The notes: generated from the sequence alone by a model not told the origin. Shown: positions 8,059 to 19,999, counted from the first letter of the stretch. The stretch is 27,951 nucleotides of DNA from Mikrocytos mackini (GCA_030180075.1 JASNJN010000172.1:1-27951), one strand, 5' to 3'. Translations and numbers: made by a program.

Positions 8059-8757
8059 TCATTTCAACCCATTTGTTATTTTCAAAGCAAACAACACTTC
8101 TAAAAATTCAAGTCCATTTTTTCTTAGTTGATATGTTTTCCTAATGTTTGTTTTAATGTTTTTTAAAATTCCAAATAATTCAAGAAGTTTGTGTTTTGTT
8201 TCTGTAAAATCTTGATTTTGTATTGAAGCAATAAACAACTGTTTATAAGTACCTTCATGTATATTAAATTCCATTGTAAACTTAGTTGTTTCATCTTGTA
8301 TAATTGTATTTGTGAGTAAATGTTCAATTATAACATGTGCTGATGTCTGGTATGAGTGGAAATAATTTGCATATGTTTCATTTATCAATGTTACGAATTC
8401 GCCAAAATCTAAATCTAATCTTTCTGTTGTTTTTTCATAAGCGGTATTAAGTGCTCTAGTTGTTTTTTTAAATAGTATGCTAAACATTTTTGCGTCAGAT
8501 TTCCTCTCTTTAGATAATTCTTTTAGTTTAACCAAAGCTTCTTTATTGTCGTAAATAAAATACTTCATTTTATTGTAATTTTTGATATTATTGATAATTG
8601 TTTTAATTCTTTTGGGATTTTCGTCAACTTCTTTTATAGTTTTTAATTGGTGTTCTTTAAATAATTTCATATTATGGTTGAATCCGTCGACGTATTTGAA
8701 CCGTTTCAATGCGTATTTCTTATAGTAATTGTAAACTGTTTGAAGAAGAACGTCACC
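8059..8757 (-). pseudogene. Helical lineage-specific gene cut at its 5' end by a MITE
   Basis: A frame encoding a K/N/I-rich, mostly helical protein of unknown family; no membrane segment or known domain. The frame has no ATG before codon 14 (ATG at 8670) and stays open upstream to 8757, directly against the TA-flanked MITE. Removing that element with one TA continues the same frame for about 40 more codons on the other side (9307-9433). So this is the 3' part of a larger gene. Whether the truncated product from 8670 is still made cannot be told. It ends in TGA at 8059. Confidence 0.55.
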
Positions 8758-8759
8758 TA

Positions 8760-9306
8760 CAGTAAACTACGAAGGTTTAGCCCATTTTAAGACTTGGTCG
8801 CTCCATTCTTAGCCGGTTTTTAGGGGGTTTGGTCCAATTTAATTAAAAATATTTTACTGTTTAAGTGCTTCTGGGGCTCTGAAAATGATACAGGATCATT
8901 AAATATTGAGTCTACCCCAAATCAATCTCTTATTCATTGTTTTATTAAGTTCTTTAGGTGGACAACATTCTAGTGTTAGTCAAGTTACAACATAATTTTG
9001 AAATACCTGAAAATTGTGTTCATCCCCATTTTTTAACCGAACTCTGTGGTTAAACCGTTTCCCCATGGTTTTACTTGTATTTAAAATTCACCATTCGTTT
9101 TTTATATATGAAAATATACATTATCAATAGGTTTTATATGATTTTCCCGAATGGATGATACAACCAATGGNCCCCCNTGGGNNAACAACAAATTGAGATT
9201 TTTGTTACCAAAATATATTAAAAGAATTTAGATGTCTTGGTCACTCTAATCTTAGCCAGCCCAAGGCATTTGGGACAAAAACCGGCTAAACCTTCAGAAT
9301 TTACTG
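8760..9306. mobile_element. Tc1/mariner-type MITE (547 bp, TA target duplication)
   Basis: The left end CAGTAAACTACGAAGGTTTA and the inverted right end (CAGTAAATTCTGAAGGTTTA read inward) differ at 3 of 20 positions, and both sides are flanked by TA (8758-8759, 9307-9308). No transposase frame lies inside. A direct subterminal repeat, TCTTGGTCNCTC followed by ATTCTTAGCC-like bases, occurs near 8792-8818 and 9236-9260. Several Ns lie at 9171-9183. TA duplications and CAGT ends fit Tc1/mariner-derived non-autonomous elements. It interrupts the gene at 8059-8757. Confidence 0.75.
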
Positions 9307-9690
9307 TATATTGTATCGCACATTCTCTAAACACACTATCCGAAATTGTGAAAGATAAAGTTGAAAAACTAAATCAATTTGTCTAAAACTTAAAGCTAGT
9401 ATTCTTGAAATCACCAGCCAGAAGAACCCTCTTTAAAAAACAATATCCCGATATTCCACTTCCTCCCAAGTCTGTAAAGACTAGGTGGTCTACATGGCTG
9501 AATTTAGTAATATACATAGATTTCGCATATTTTGTAGTAAATCGCCCGAATTTTATTTGCCTTGAATTAAAACAAATCCATGATATCTTATGTATAATCA
9601 GCTCGTGGATAACACAGTTATATTTGATTCGTAATATTTTGGGACCTATGCGATAATTTTTAAATATAAGTATTTTTATACCCATTTTGT
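9307..9690 (-). pseudogene. Probable upstream part of the MITE-interrupted gene, decayed
   Basis: Two minus-strand frames lie between the MITE and the foldback element. One is open from 9433 to 9307 and continues in phase, across the MITE, into the frame at 8059-8757. The other is open upstream to 9383 and includes residues such as HVDHLVFTDLGGSGISGYCF. Gene-like composition and the continuing phase suggest one gene with a frame change between 9383 and 9433. The apparent ATG at 9748 lies inside the terminal repeat of the foldback element, so it is not the native start. No family is recognised. Confidence 0.35.
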
Positions 9691-9692
9691 TA

Positions 9693-11043
9693 GGCTGGAA
9701 TTCAATCTGCCACAAATTATTCTGACAGCCACAAATTCTATTTGCCACAGATTTTGAATTTGAATTTTAAAAAATTTCTCCATTTTTATTGAATTTCAAT
9801 TTTCTGAGCAAAAAAAAATTTTTTTTTGTGGTTTTCAAAAATTGAATTTTTGCCCATGAAAAAAATTTCAAATACAAATTTCCTAATAAAAAAATTTTGG
9901 AATAAAATTTTTTTGGTGATGAAAACAGCGTTTTTACAGTCTAATTAAAATTTTTGAAAAAAAATTTTTTTTGGATTTTTCCAAGGGGGTACATCAGGTA
10001 GTTTTCAAAAAAAGTCGGACCATAAAAACTCAAATTTTTTCATGAAATTTTTTTCTAAATTTATCTACCTAACGTGTTTTCGAGAGATCTACAAAATATA
10101 CTTTCCAAATATTGTATAGAATTTTCAATCAATTTAATATCAATTTTTTAAAAATTTGGGTTAAAATTCACCTTTTTTGGGTCGTCCATATATCAAGTAT
10201 TTTTTCGAATTTTTATTTCAAAATTGTTTTATCATTAAGATTTCGCCCGTTAAAAGCTGTAAAAAAATTTTCAGAAAAAATTTTGTATAGAAATCTTATA
10301 TTTTTGTGCACGACATTTTGAACCAAAATCAAAATTTTTGGTTCAAAAAGTCGTGCACAAAAATATATGATTTTTATACAAAATTTTTTCCGCAAAATTT
10401 TTTACAGCTTTTAACGGGCGAAATCTTAACGATAAAACAATTTTGAGATTAAAATTCGAAAAAATACTTGATATATGGACGACCCAAAAAAGGTGAATTT
10501 TAACCCAAATTTTTAAAAAATTGATATTAAATTGATTGAAAATTCTATACAATATTTGGAAAGTATATTTTGTAGATCTCTCGAAAACACGTTAGGTAGA
10601 TAAATTTCAAAACAAAATTCATGAAAAAATTTGAGTTTTTATGGTACGACTTTTTTTGAAAACTACCTGATGTACCCCCTTGGGAAAATCCAAAAAAATT
10701 TTTTTTCAAAAATTTTAATTAGACCATAAAAACGCTGTTTTCATCACCAAAAAAATTTGATTTTCTGAATTTTTTTATTAGGTAATTTATATTTGAAATT
10801 TTTATACCTTTATAGAAAAACAAGTTTTTGCCGAATTTACAAAGCAGTGGAAATTTTGAAATTCAAGTTCAAAATTTTTTACTGATCATAATTTACAGAA
10901 ATTTTTAAACCGACCCATTAAATTTTAAATTGTTGAACTGCATTTTTTTGATCATTTTTAAGACTTCCATTTCTAAAAAAACGGGGAAAATGAAAAAAAT
11001 TCGGGGAGAATGCAAGAAAAACGGGGAAAATGAAGTGGAGCCC
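9693..11043. mobile_element. Foldback element 1 with long inverted arms
   Basis: A large palindrome centred near 10332. The arms match from about 9870 to 10328 and 10337 to 10800; short peptides read from the two arms are about 93% identical, so the arms are very similar. The loop is only about 8 bases. Outside the matched arms, the left end starts GGCTGGAATTC and has three GCCACAAATT/GCCACAGATT motifs (9710-9755). The right end, read inward, starts GGGCTCCACTTC and has three TTCCCCG-type motifs (10981-11035). No protein is encoded; the 69-codon frames here are mirror images of each other. No clear target duplication was seen. It is related to the elements at 25449-26245 and 27557 onward. Confidence 0.7.
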
Positions 11044-13112
11044 ACCCCAAATGCATAATTAAGATATTGATTTATATGTTGTATTTATATTTGTTAAACA
11101 TTATATTAGTATATTAGCACAATCTACCTTTGTTCTAGTGAGTTATAAATGTCATGTTTGATCATGCTGCATAAAACGTCACTTTTTCACGAAATAAAAT
11201 TTTAATTTGCATAAAAGTTCAGATTGTATACAATGCAGAGATTTTAAATAGTAACTATGAGAGTATCGTTGAGTTTCAAGAAATATTCTGTTAGAACTAT
11301 ATACGCATAATTGAATTGTTGTTGATCTCGTTTATTACAGTCAAATACTGTGCTATGTCTCCAAAAATATTATTTTAAAAGAAAGATAGGACAATAAGTG
11401 TACGGAATTATGGCATGTGAATATTATCATTGTTATTCCCTTTAATCATTGTTTTTTTAATTTGAAATTTAAAATTTTAACAACTTCCAAAATAGAAGCC
11501 TTCTTATCACTTCATATGGCTACAAAACAATCCATCCCAATACAACAATTAATAATGGCCATTGTAACTTGGGATATAGTTAACAGCCTAGGAAAAGACA
11601 ATGGGAATAAAAGATACTCTTACCAAGCCCTCAATGCCTCTTTACAAGGAATTACAACCCAGGAAAGAGGATGAAGTCCGTATATACTTAGAATAGGAAT
11701 GTAAGTCAGAGTATAGAGTAAACTGAACAAATTTGTGTTTCTGGTTCGGGATTTGTTGGTTGTACTTAAATTGATGGTTTTCAAAAGCATAACAGAACTG
11801 ATAAGAAATTGTTAAAGAAATTTTGATAAAAACCCTATGGACTAACAAACATACACAACAGTTAATTTGAACATGCTTTTGGACTTACTGAATTTGTTTC
11901 ATATCCATGGAAAGATTACATACTACAATAATAACAACAAAGCTTTGACAAATATATTGGCGAATCAAAACGAAATCACAGAGGAATGCCAATATAAGCG
12001 GAAGTATTTTAGCGTAGTAAAGAAAATGCCAAACTAGGATAACACATTTATAAAATATAATAGGTAGGTATAAATAATTATTAAAATTATCATTGATTTT
12101 AGAAAAATAAATAGCGAAAACGGTTATTCCAATTGATTAATTCAATATATGAAAATTTTGGATATAATTGGTTATTTATATAAAACAACGTATAAAATTG
12201 GATATATTTTTTAATAAATTTATGGATAAATTTATTTTCAGTGGACATGTGATAAATCACAATGTAGTAAGTTCAGAAATCATAGATATATATATGTGAA
12301 ATATTCATAGTCTTATAGAAAATAATATATTTTCGAAACCTCATTCGTATATGCTAATGTGAATAGAAAATCCTCATTTTTAATGTCAAATCAAAAATAT
12401 TCAAGAAATCGTAGAATGATATTATTCACCGTTAAATCGGGGCAGTAGAATCAAAAGTTTTTAAAATAATTAATAATTTAATTAATAAATTGAATAAATT
12501 ATTATGTCAAAACGTATTGTTGTTTTAATCAGACATTGATTTATGATATAAGCGCCCATGTAGCAACATTAATCGGGCATTAAAAATATTTTATAATTAA
12601 AATTACCATTATATGTTTCTTTAAATTTACACCAATGATATCAATCTAACTAAACGCATAATTATATTTGGAAAATATTCGAGTATTAGAATATTAAAGA
12701 ATGAAATTAAATTCTATTTGTTGATAATTTAATATGATCTACGTTTAAGTTAGTTTAGGATTCACTACAACAATCTATAAAGGAAATTTGTTGGAAAATA
12801 ATTTTCGATTTTACAAAATATTATTTAAGTTGCTATAGAAGCATTCATCGCATTTAATAAATTAAATATAAAATGAATCCCATGTAAACGAAACTATGCG
12901 CCGTAATTTGAAATTGGGGCTTGGAATGTGAAATATTTAAATTAGTGATAGTTATCAAAAAAAATTTATAGTAAACAAAAGTTTGTTAGATAGGGAATTT
13001 TATAAAGAGTTTCCATTTTCTCGGACATCTAATCTATCAAGAATTGAGACTTTGAGAATTTTTGTTTTAAATGGGCCCATTTCTGGGAATTAAAAACTCT
13101 AATTGTATATGA
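11044..13112. other. AT-rich DNA without a recognisable gene
   Basis: About 2 kb. A somewhat less AT-rich patch at 11500-11680 carries an 85-codon frame (11417-11674) with no known domain, possibly an old gene or transposon scrap. The rest is very AT-rich with frequent stops on both strands. No RNA gene, tandem array or inverted repeat stood out. Confidence 0.4.
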
Positions 13113-13372
13113 TACGACGGAAAAGAAGACATCCGGACATGGGCAAATGTCATAAACCAGGACCTCCCCAACCTATGTCGGAAGTGTCATTCCACATGGG
13201 AAACTGTCGGACATGTTTTGGGAGCATGTAAAAAAATTCCCTTCGCTCTCCTGAAGTCTCGTCACGATGGAGTCGTTCTGCAAATAGCAAACGAAGTCAT
13301 CAGAAGAAGAGGATTAGGAGACAAACTCAAGCTATCGGATATGGGTAGGAGAATCGAGAAAAACTCGGACTT

Positions 13373-13766
13373 CTTTCAACCAGACATGAGCATTTTCGAC
13401 GATTTCCGGACCCGACCCGAACCGACCCGAAACGGGTCGGGCGGGCTCGGGTCGAAAATCAAAATCATTTTGGTAGTAAAATTTTTGAATTTCTGAAAAT
13501 TATTGATCAAAATAGTGTTATAAAAGTTGGTAAATCAACTTTTAGATTACAGCAAAATAGAATTATCCCTCCAAATATAGTTTATTTCACTTATCTAAAT
13601 ATTTAAATGAGTTTAGCAAGTTTAAAAGGCGATATTGTTCATAATTTTGGTCTTTCGTGATTTGTTGAGAATTTTTGGCGATTTTTGGACCTTCTTCCGC
13701 CCGAACCCGACCCGATCGGGTCGGGTTCGGGCGGGCGGGTCGGGTACGCTCATGTCTGCTTTCAAC
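13373..13766. repeat. 8-bp target-site duplication CTTTCAAC around the hAT-type MITE
   Basis: CTTTCAAC occurs at 13373-13380 and 13759-13766, immediately outside the inverted termini. Length and identity are diagnostic of hAT-superfamily insertion. Confidence 0.9.
13381..13758. mobile_element. hAT-type MITE (378 bp) inserted in the LINE
   Basis: The ends are perfect inverted repeats over 11 bases (CAGACATGAGC). Just inside lie GC-rich blocks of CCCGACCCG/CGGGTCGGG repeats (13410-13453 and 13699-13746), followed by an AT-rich core with no transposase. The 8-bp duplication CTTTCAAC flanks it. Removing the element and one duplication (386 bases) returns the two LINE frames to the same phase, so the insertion postdates the LINE and the excision boundary is exact. 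Confidence 0.92.
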
Positions 13767-14218
13767 TGGTGCTAGACCAAAGGCTATGGGTTGGAGGTAT
13801 GGAGGGTAAGCCACATTCCCTCCTTACGGATATCATAGCAATAGACCATGCATTCAGGCGGGTAGAACTGCTAGAAGTAGCAGTCCCCGCCAAGGATTTT
13901 ATCAAATCTCGGGAAGAAGAGAAGTCCGGGAAATACCTGGATCTCATCCCTGTCCTTCGAACCAAATATCCTGGTTTCGATTTGAAGGTGCGAGCCTTCA
14001 TAATTGGACAACTCGGAGTAATTTCCAAACGCTCTACACAAAGTCTTATACACTTTTTAAAGAGGTCCTGCAAACAGCAGGTAACCTCCTGGGCAAACAA
14101 ACCCAAGCACATCCGCACAATCAACCACATCGTTGGAAAAATCCAGAATGTGAGGTTGAAAGGATCCTTGGTGATCTGCTGGTTGAGATTGTACACATTT
14201 AAAATAGTGTATGTGTAA

Positions 14219-16597
14219 GATAAACTATATAACTAAATAATTATTTTTAAAGTATGCCAATTATAAGATAAATATTTTGAAAATATATTTAGTTTAAACT
14301 TGCTAAAATATGAAATTTAAAAATTATATGGAATAATTTTAAATAACCCCATGCAAATATCCGTGGGATTATAAATGCATAAAACATCATAAAATCGGAA
14401 AATTTAGATGCATAAATTGCATTTTTTGTGCAAAAATGGGGTGCCCTACTTATTACCCATTTGGGTCGTCGTCAAAGATGATTAGAAATTACTATTGATC
14501 AATTATAAATATTATAAAGGTTATAAAATATATTTAATAATTTTATTTCAAAATTTCCTCATTATATAGAATTAAGTCAGAACATTTTATGTAAATTATA
14601 TCGTTCAGAATGCTGTATGTCTTTCTAGGCTTGCCTACGCTTCGCTCTTTATAATTTTAATTACATCTAGTTATTTGGTTAACACTTTGAGTGCGATGAC
14701 TTGGTAGAAAACAATATTCAATAAAAACATTTTATTAATTTATTTACGCATTCAAAATGAATATTTTTATATTGATTTGCCTTTTAACTTTTATTAATTT
14801 AAATGAACTTTCGTCTTAAATACTATAAATACATGGGCTTTTTACCTTGGCCTATAGAGTATGTACTAGTCTTGTTTTAAATATCATTGATAATTCATTC
14901 TAAATGAATTTTCGTTCAAAGGTTGTTATCAATCGTGATTTATGAACGTTGTACTCTTTTTAGGATTTATTCGAATGTTGATCATGTTTCTCTGGTCTTG
15001 TAAAGTATAACAACTGAACGTGTGCGTGTTTTGATTTATAGTAGATGAAACTTCTTTCATACCACGGGCAGGATTATTACAACTATTCGTAATGTTGTCG
15101 AGTGTTAACAATAAATATTTCTGTTGGGTGATTTCGAGTACTAAATAGGGTTATCTTTTAAAGTTATATGTACTATATAAACAGGTTTGATGTCGGATGG
15201 CCTATCTAATCATCTATGTCTTGTACTATATTGTAAGGTTAGAGTTGCTACATCTAGGAATCTTGTATCTCTATGTATCATACTTCATACAATACTCAAA
15301 GTAGATTTCAAATATTATTTTTCACAATTTAAGTTTATACGCCTACAGGCAACTACATGATGTGAATACAGCACATATTACTTGATTATCATATTAATTT
15401 CATGATTAAGTCTTCTAAGGCATTGTCAAAATCAGAGGAAGCCAATATTAGAATTAATGAGAAACAAAGTTCTTAAACACATTCACAACATGATGAAGGT
15501 GCTGTGGTTACAGAATAAATCTGGTTTTAACTTTTTAAATCACTAAATAGTGCACCGATTTATTAAAAGCCATAAATTTATATTACAGTAAGCCAAGAAC
15601 CTGTTCGGTTATAAAATACACATACTCTTTAATAACGAACAGTATCGGTAATCAAATTTGAACAGATCAATCACAAACATCCAATCTAATTCATGACTAC
15701 TCGCATATGCCAATAATTCAACACATCTACGAAGTTGCTTATGTAATCCTGAAAGCCATTAGAAATACATTCATAAGATTGGCTTACAAGTATCAGGTAA
15801 AAGGAGACAATATGACTTATTGGGGTTCAAGAGCTTTTACTTCAAACTCAATAGTTGATGTACAATCTTTGATCAATTTGAGTTTGACCTCTGACAGTTC
15901 ACTTGTTTTTGATGGTTTGTTATACTATTAAATTGATTATGCGAAATAAACTCTTCTATTACAGCAATTACCCATACAAATGAATACTTGATAAGGGTAA
16001 CATCAGAAATTTGAAAATACAAAGGCTTCCTAAAAGAAAAACTTTATAAGAAACAAATGATAACCGAAGAACTATAAAATGTTTTCAAATGTAAAAGTAA
16101 ATTAACTTTTCAATTCATTCAAAATAGTAAATTTGTACAGAAAAGATCAATAACTGAACTGTAACAATAGCTTCGAAATGTTCCCATCTGCAATAAAGAA
16201 CCTTCAATAGTTTTCTTTGCATTTGTTTGTTTTGATTTATGTTGAGTACTAAGAGCAGGAAAATCTACATTTTGATTCCTAATTCAAATTATAAATCATG
16301 ACTTTTACAACTATTGTTTTGACCGTTCGAGGATTTTAACAATGATTAGTTCTATAACATATTCTATGAATTTTAATGAAAGTCAACCTTAGTACATGTG
16401 ATAAACAGATAGATATTATAAAGGAAAGTATTGCGTATTATATACTTTGGCTTTGATGTAATTATTATACAAGCGAAACTACATATAAATATAAATGATA
16501 GGTAACATTAGAATTCGATTATACCATATAATAGGAATTATTCATGACTTGGAAATATCAAACCATGTATCATTTTATATTATTAATAATAATTTAT
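14219..16597. other. AT-rich DNA without a recognisable gene
   Basis: About 2.4 kb. The longest frame, 15707-15931 plus (74 codons), has no known domain and is probably chance. The 3' flank of the LINE and the downstream flank of the MULE lie here, but I could not define either end: no poly-A or simple-repeat tail follows the LINE stop directly, and no MULE terminal inverted repeat was found by eye. Confidence 0.4.
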
Positions 16598-18942
16598 TTA
16601 TTTCTTTTGGTAACTACGTTGTGTTTTTTGTTTCTTTAACATGCTATTATCAATACTTAAACCATTGTTTACAGGATGTTGATCTTTGGACACTCTGCAG
16701 AATGTCTTTAAATGCTCTAACTCCTCCTTTATTCTCTTTAACACACCTTCGTTATATATAGTTTCTATAATGGTTTCTAACTCACGGATAGTTTGGTATA
16801 TTCTTTGCTGCAATGTATGTGTTTCAATTGACGGTTTTGTTGTTATCTGATTCATGTTTTCCTCTGTCCTTTGTTCTACATCCTCTTGTATAAGCGGTTG
16901 CAATTCAAAACTGTATGCATTGTGATTATCTATTGTGTTATTGGCAGTGTTGCTAATCGCTAAAGTCTGACTTTCATATATTCCTGATAAATCGATTTCT
17001 TCTTGTTGCTTAGATAATGTAATTTTATCAGAAACATGACAAATTTGTTTAAGATCCTCGAGTTCTTGTTTGTGTTCATGGGTGTTCATCTTAAATAATG
17101 AATGAGATAAGTGTGTATGTTTACACATTTCCTTTTTTGATTGGAAGGAAAAGCACGTGCAGCGGTAACGGTTGACGCATATCAAGCATTCATGGCAGAT
17201 TATCTTGCAATTGACATCACAATTACTGCATGTTCCTTTTGTTATCTCATAGCCCATATATGTAATTTTTAGCCTATTTTCTGAAACTTTGAACTTAGAA
17301 ATGTCTAATGACAAGGAAGCTTTGTGTCTTGTCAATGCAATAAGGGCTCTATATCCAAGATATTGTTTTTGTTTGGAAACCTCTCTTCTTTGTCTATTTA
17401 TTCGTCTACGTAGTTCAAAAGATTTAATTTTTTTAAAAAGAAAATCCATTCGATTTTTAGATGATGACGATAAATAACTACGTTTTAGTACTCCAAAATA
17501 TGATTCGACGAACATATTGGTGTTAACACAAGAATCCAACCGCTCATGTAAACACCAATGTTCATAATTCCGGGCATAGTATTGGCTGAAGTATTCAAAG
17601 AAATTTTTGCTTGTCCTTTCACAAAATCGTAGAAATACACCCAATTTTCTTTCAAATGTTGTTTTTTCTTTTATTTTTGTTAGTGTTTCAAACTTCTTTT
17701 CGATTTTAAATCTGTTTTCTTCGTTTCTAACCTTATTATAGAGCTGACGAAGAACAGTCTTTTTGACATGCCACATACAATGAAGCCATTTACATGGCAA
17801 TTGAAATGTGGATGTCCACGAGTTGTAGAAAGTCGCGGCCTTGTCAGACATGAAAAATCTTGGGCTCAATTCTTTATTGATAAAATTTTTAAATTTTTGC
17901 AGCACAAAACTACATACTCCTTCGTTCTCTTTGTCTGAAAAATGTAAAGGAATGGCGAAAACTCCTGTGAATCAGTCAATCGTCCAAAAACTATTAGACA
18001 ATAGTTATACATATTCGTGCCGAAAGTTGCGTCGGCAAGTATAGTTGATCCACAATTCCATTCAACGTTACAAGCATCACCGGAAGAAAAAGCACAGATA
18101 AAGTTAGCCCCTGTGTTTTCAATAGATGCACCTATATCGGCTTTCTCTAGAAATGAGAACATTTCTTTTTGTTTGTCTTTTAAAGTTTCAATACATAACT
18201 TTAAACGTTTAAAATCATCGATTGCAAGGCGTCCGGGATCTGCGTATCGATATTTGAGATAACGTAGGTAGTTGATTGTTATCATGTCTGATTTTTTCTT
18301 CAACACTGACCCAATTTCTTCTTCCAAATCACTGTAAATTTGTTCTAAGCTAATTTTCATTTTTAATTTTGAAATGAGTTTATTCTTTACCTCTAGTGGC
18401 ACCTTAACCCGATCTAAATCAACTTTATGATTATGATAATCACACATTGTCAGGCTATATGTATTGTTAGGGTACTTATATAACTTTATAAATGAGAGGC
18501 ATTTTAAAGACTCATTATTATGGGAGCATTTATAGTACGAAGCGGAAGAAGACTCTAAATTTTTGTCCCCTGTATATTTGAAGAAGGTAGTTGTTTCTGA
18601 AGCGAGGAGAGAATTTAAATGTCTGAGGGCTTCTTCTTTATTCCGATAAGACATTTCTTCGACCTTTATTATAATGTTATGAAAAGTTTCAATGTGTTTA
18701 ATTAGAATTTCTTTGTTAGGTAAGTTTTCTGCACAAAGATGGCATTCGAATAGTGTTCTGTTATTTGACGAGATTATGTGCTTTTTTGAAGTATGATCAT
18801 CTAAGCTTCTTTTTGTTTTATGCACATTGGTACAGAAAGTACATAGGTATGATTCGTTTGTAATGTTGTGATGTGATTTCGTAATGTGAATGCTAAGCCC
18901 TTTAAAGGTTTTGAATCGCCGGGGGCATTGTTCACAATCCAT
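16598..18942 (-). mobile_element. Mutator-like (MULE) transposase with C2H2 fingers, frame-broken
   Basis: Two minus-strand frames (18942-17866 and 17905-16598) together cover one transposase. The first has three C2H2 fingers (C3-C6-H19-H24, C34-C37-H50-H55, C67-C70-H83-H88) and the start of the MULE DDE domain, LADATFGTNMYNY, with the first catalytic Asp near residue 304. The second has the second Asp in FMSDKAATF (residue 21), WHV, the catalytic Glu in NTNMFVESYFGVLK (134), a Cys-rich stretch, and a SWIM finger C249-x-C251...C261-x-H263, then a polar tail. Before its apparent GTG start the second frame already reads TGVFAIPLHFSDKENEG, so one single-base shift near 17960-17980 separates two otherwise intact parts. 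It may be a recent loss or a base error. An A/T-rich AAATTTTAA patch lies 15-35 bases upstream of the ATG. Confidence 0.85.
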
Positions 18943-19584
18943 TCCTGTTTTCAGTAAAATTTAAAATTTCAAAAATAATAAAACAAGTAAAATCAAATAT
19001 TAGGTGAAATGAAAAGAAAATATCTGCAGAAATAACAAAGATTAGCATCATAATAGTAATCATTAATTTTTTTGAAAAGTTATGGTAAAAATATCTAATC
19101 TGGATTCCTATTTTGTTTTTTATGTATTGAAAACAAATGATTTCGATTCTAACATACTAGTTTTTCCAGAACACATCACACCAGTAGGAAGAGCAATCAA
19201 CGGCCATCTCGAGTGTAGTGTACACTCCAACATAGAGACAATCCACTTACTTTTCACAGCAACATTATGATAGTTAAAGTACAAAATAACTCAACTTTTA
19301 GAAAGTAGTAAACGTAATAATAGATACTTTATATAAGACAAAACCACACAATGGCAAAACAAGACTACGTTTATAACTGGTGAATAATAGCTCCAGAGAT
19401 AGGCCTTCCGGAATCAGACATAGTTTTCATTATGTTCACAGAACGTTCCCTGAATTAATGAATAAATAACAATGAAAAAGAAAAGTTTGAATTAAATGAT
19501 TTCTAAATTAAAGTGGAAAAAAATTCAGTTTTTTTGAACATTATAAAGGAACTGTTGATAAAATAAAGAAGTTATTGGAAAGTA
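18943..19584. other. AT-rich flank of the MULE
   Basis: No conserved gene. A 62-codon plus frame at 19082-19270 contains a less AT-rich piece (around 19160-19265) that could be an old coding relic. No terminal inverted repeat of the MULE was identified. Confidence 0.35.
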
Positions 19585-19636
19585 TATTTTGAATAAAGTA
19601 AAAGGAATGATAGAAAAAATGAAGTATTTAAAAGTA
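19585..19636 (+). repeat. 52-bp direct repeat, copy 1
   Basis: Starts TATTTTGAATAAAG and ends TTTAAAAGTA. It is identical to 19948-19999. Together they look like a tandem duplication split by the MITE between them. Confidence 0.9.
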
Positions 19637-19638
19637 TA

Positions 19639-19947
19639 CAGTCAACTCCGGATATAACAAAAAACTTCGTTATATCCGATCAAAAAATCCAGTTATGACA
19701 AATTAAGGGGGTTGTTAGGAAAAGTGTTGATACCAACCAAGAATATATACGTTTAGTACGTATTTCCATAATTTTGATATTTTGGGAATATCTCAGAGGC
19801 TGTAAAATTCAATTTTAATATTCACTAAAATTCAACTACCCCCGTTATAAGCGATAATTTGTTATATCCGAACAAAATTATAGAGGAAAATGGGCCATTT
19901 TTGACGACTTCGTTATAACCGAACTTCGTTATATCCGGAGTTGACTG
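19639..19947. mobile_element. Tigger/pogo-type MITE (309 bp, TA target)
   Basis: The ends are perfect inverted repeats over at least 20 bases, CAGTCAACTCCGGATATAAC, flanked by TA at 19637-19638 and 19948-19949. Short ACTTCGTTATA motifs recur just inside both ends. There is no coding capacity. CAGTCAACTCC ends and a TA duplication fit the Tc1/mariner (pogo/Tigger) group. It sits exactly between the two 52-bp repeats. Confidence 0.88.
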
Positions 19948-19999
19948 TATTTTGAATAAAGTAAAAGGAATGATAGAAAAAATGAAGTATTTAAAAGTA
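19948..19999 (+). repeat. 52-bp direct repeat, copy 2
   Basis: Identical to 19585-19636. Its first two bases are the TA used by the MITE. Read on, it continues into a short frame ending near 20030 (peptide YLKVDDFKDLFGFK), so the repeat may come from an old coding sequence. Confidence 0.88.

Larger units (their letters stand above)
13113..14218 (+). mobile_element. 5'-truncated LINE 3' end: zinc knuckle plus restriction-like endonuclease
   Basis: The C-terminus of a non-LTR retrotransposon ORF of the R2/R4/Dong/NeSL type. The frame begins after a TGA at 13110. It shows a CCHC knuckle, CRKC...ETVGHVLGAC, then SRHDGVV, the standard order before the restriction-like endonuclease in these LINEs. 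After the hAT insertion the frame resumes with TDIIAIDHAFRRVELLEVAV (catalytic Asp/Glu region) and KSGKYLDLIPVL, and ends at 14218. The reverse transcriptase is missing, so this is a dead copy truncated at the 5' end, as is usual for LINEs. The domain is otherwise open, suggesting moderate age. It is interrupted by the MITE at 13381-13758. Confidence 0.85.

Noticed and set aside
10112-10552. Two nearly identical 69-codon ORFs on opposite strands
   Set aside because: They are mirror images in the arms of foldback element 1, with low-complexity F/K/I/N content; not genes.
13762-14196. Minus-strand 144-codon frame over the LINE endonuclease
   Set aside because: It is antisense to a recognisable endonuclease domain, so a shadow frame.
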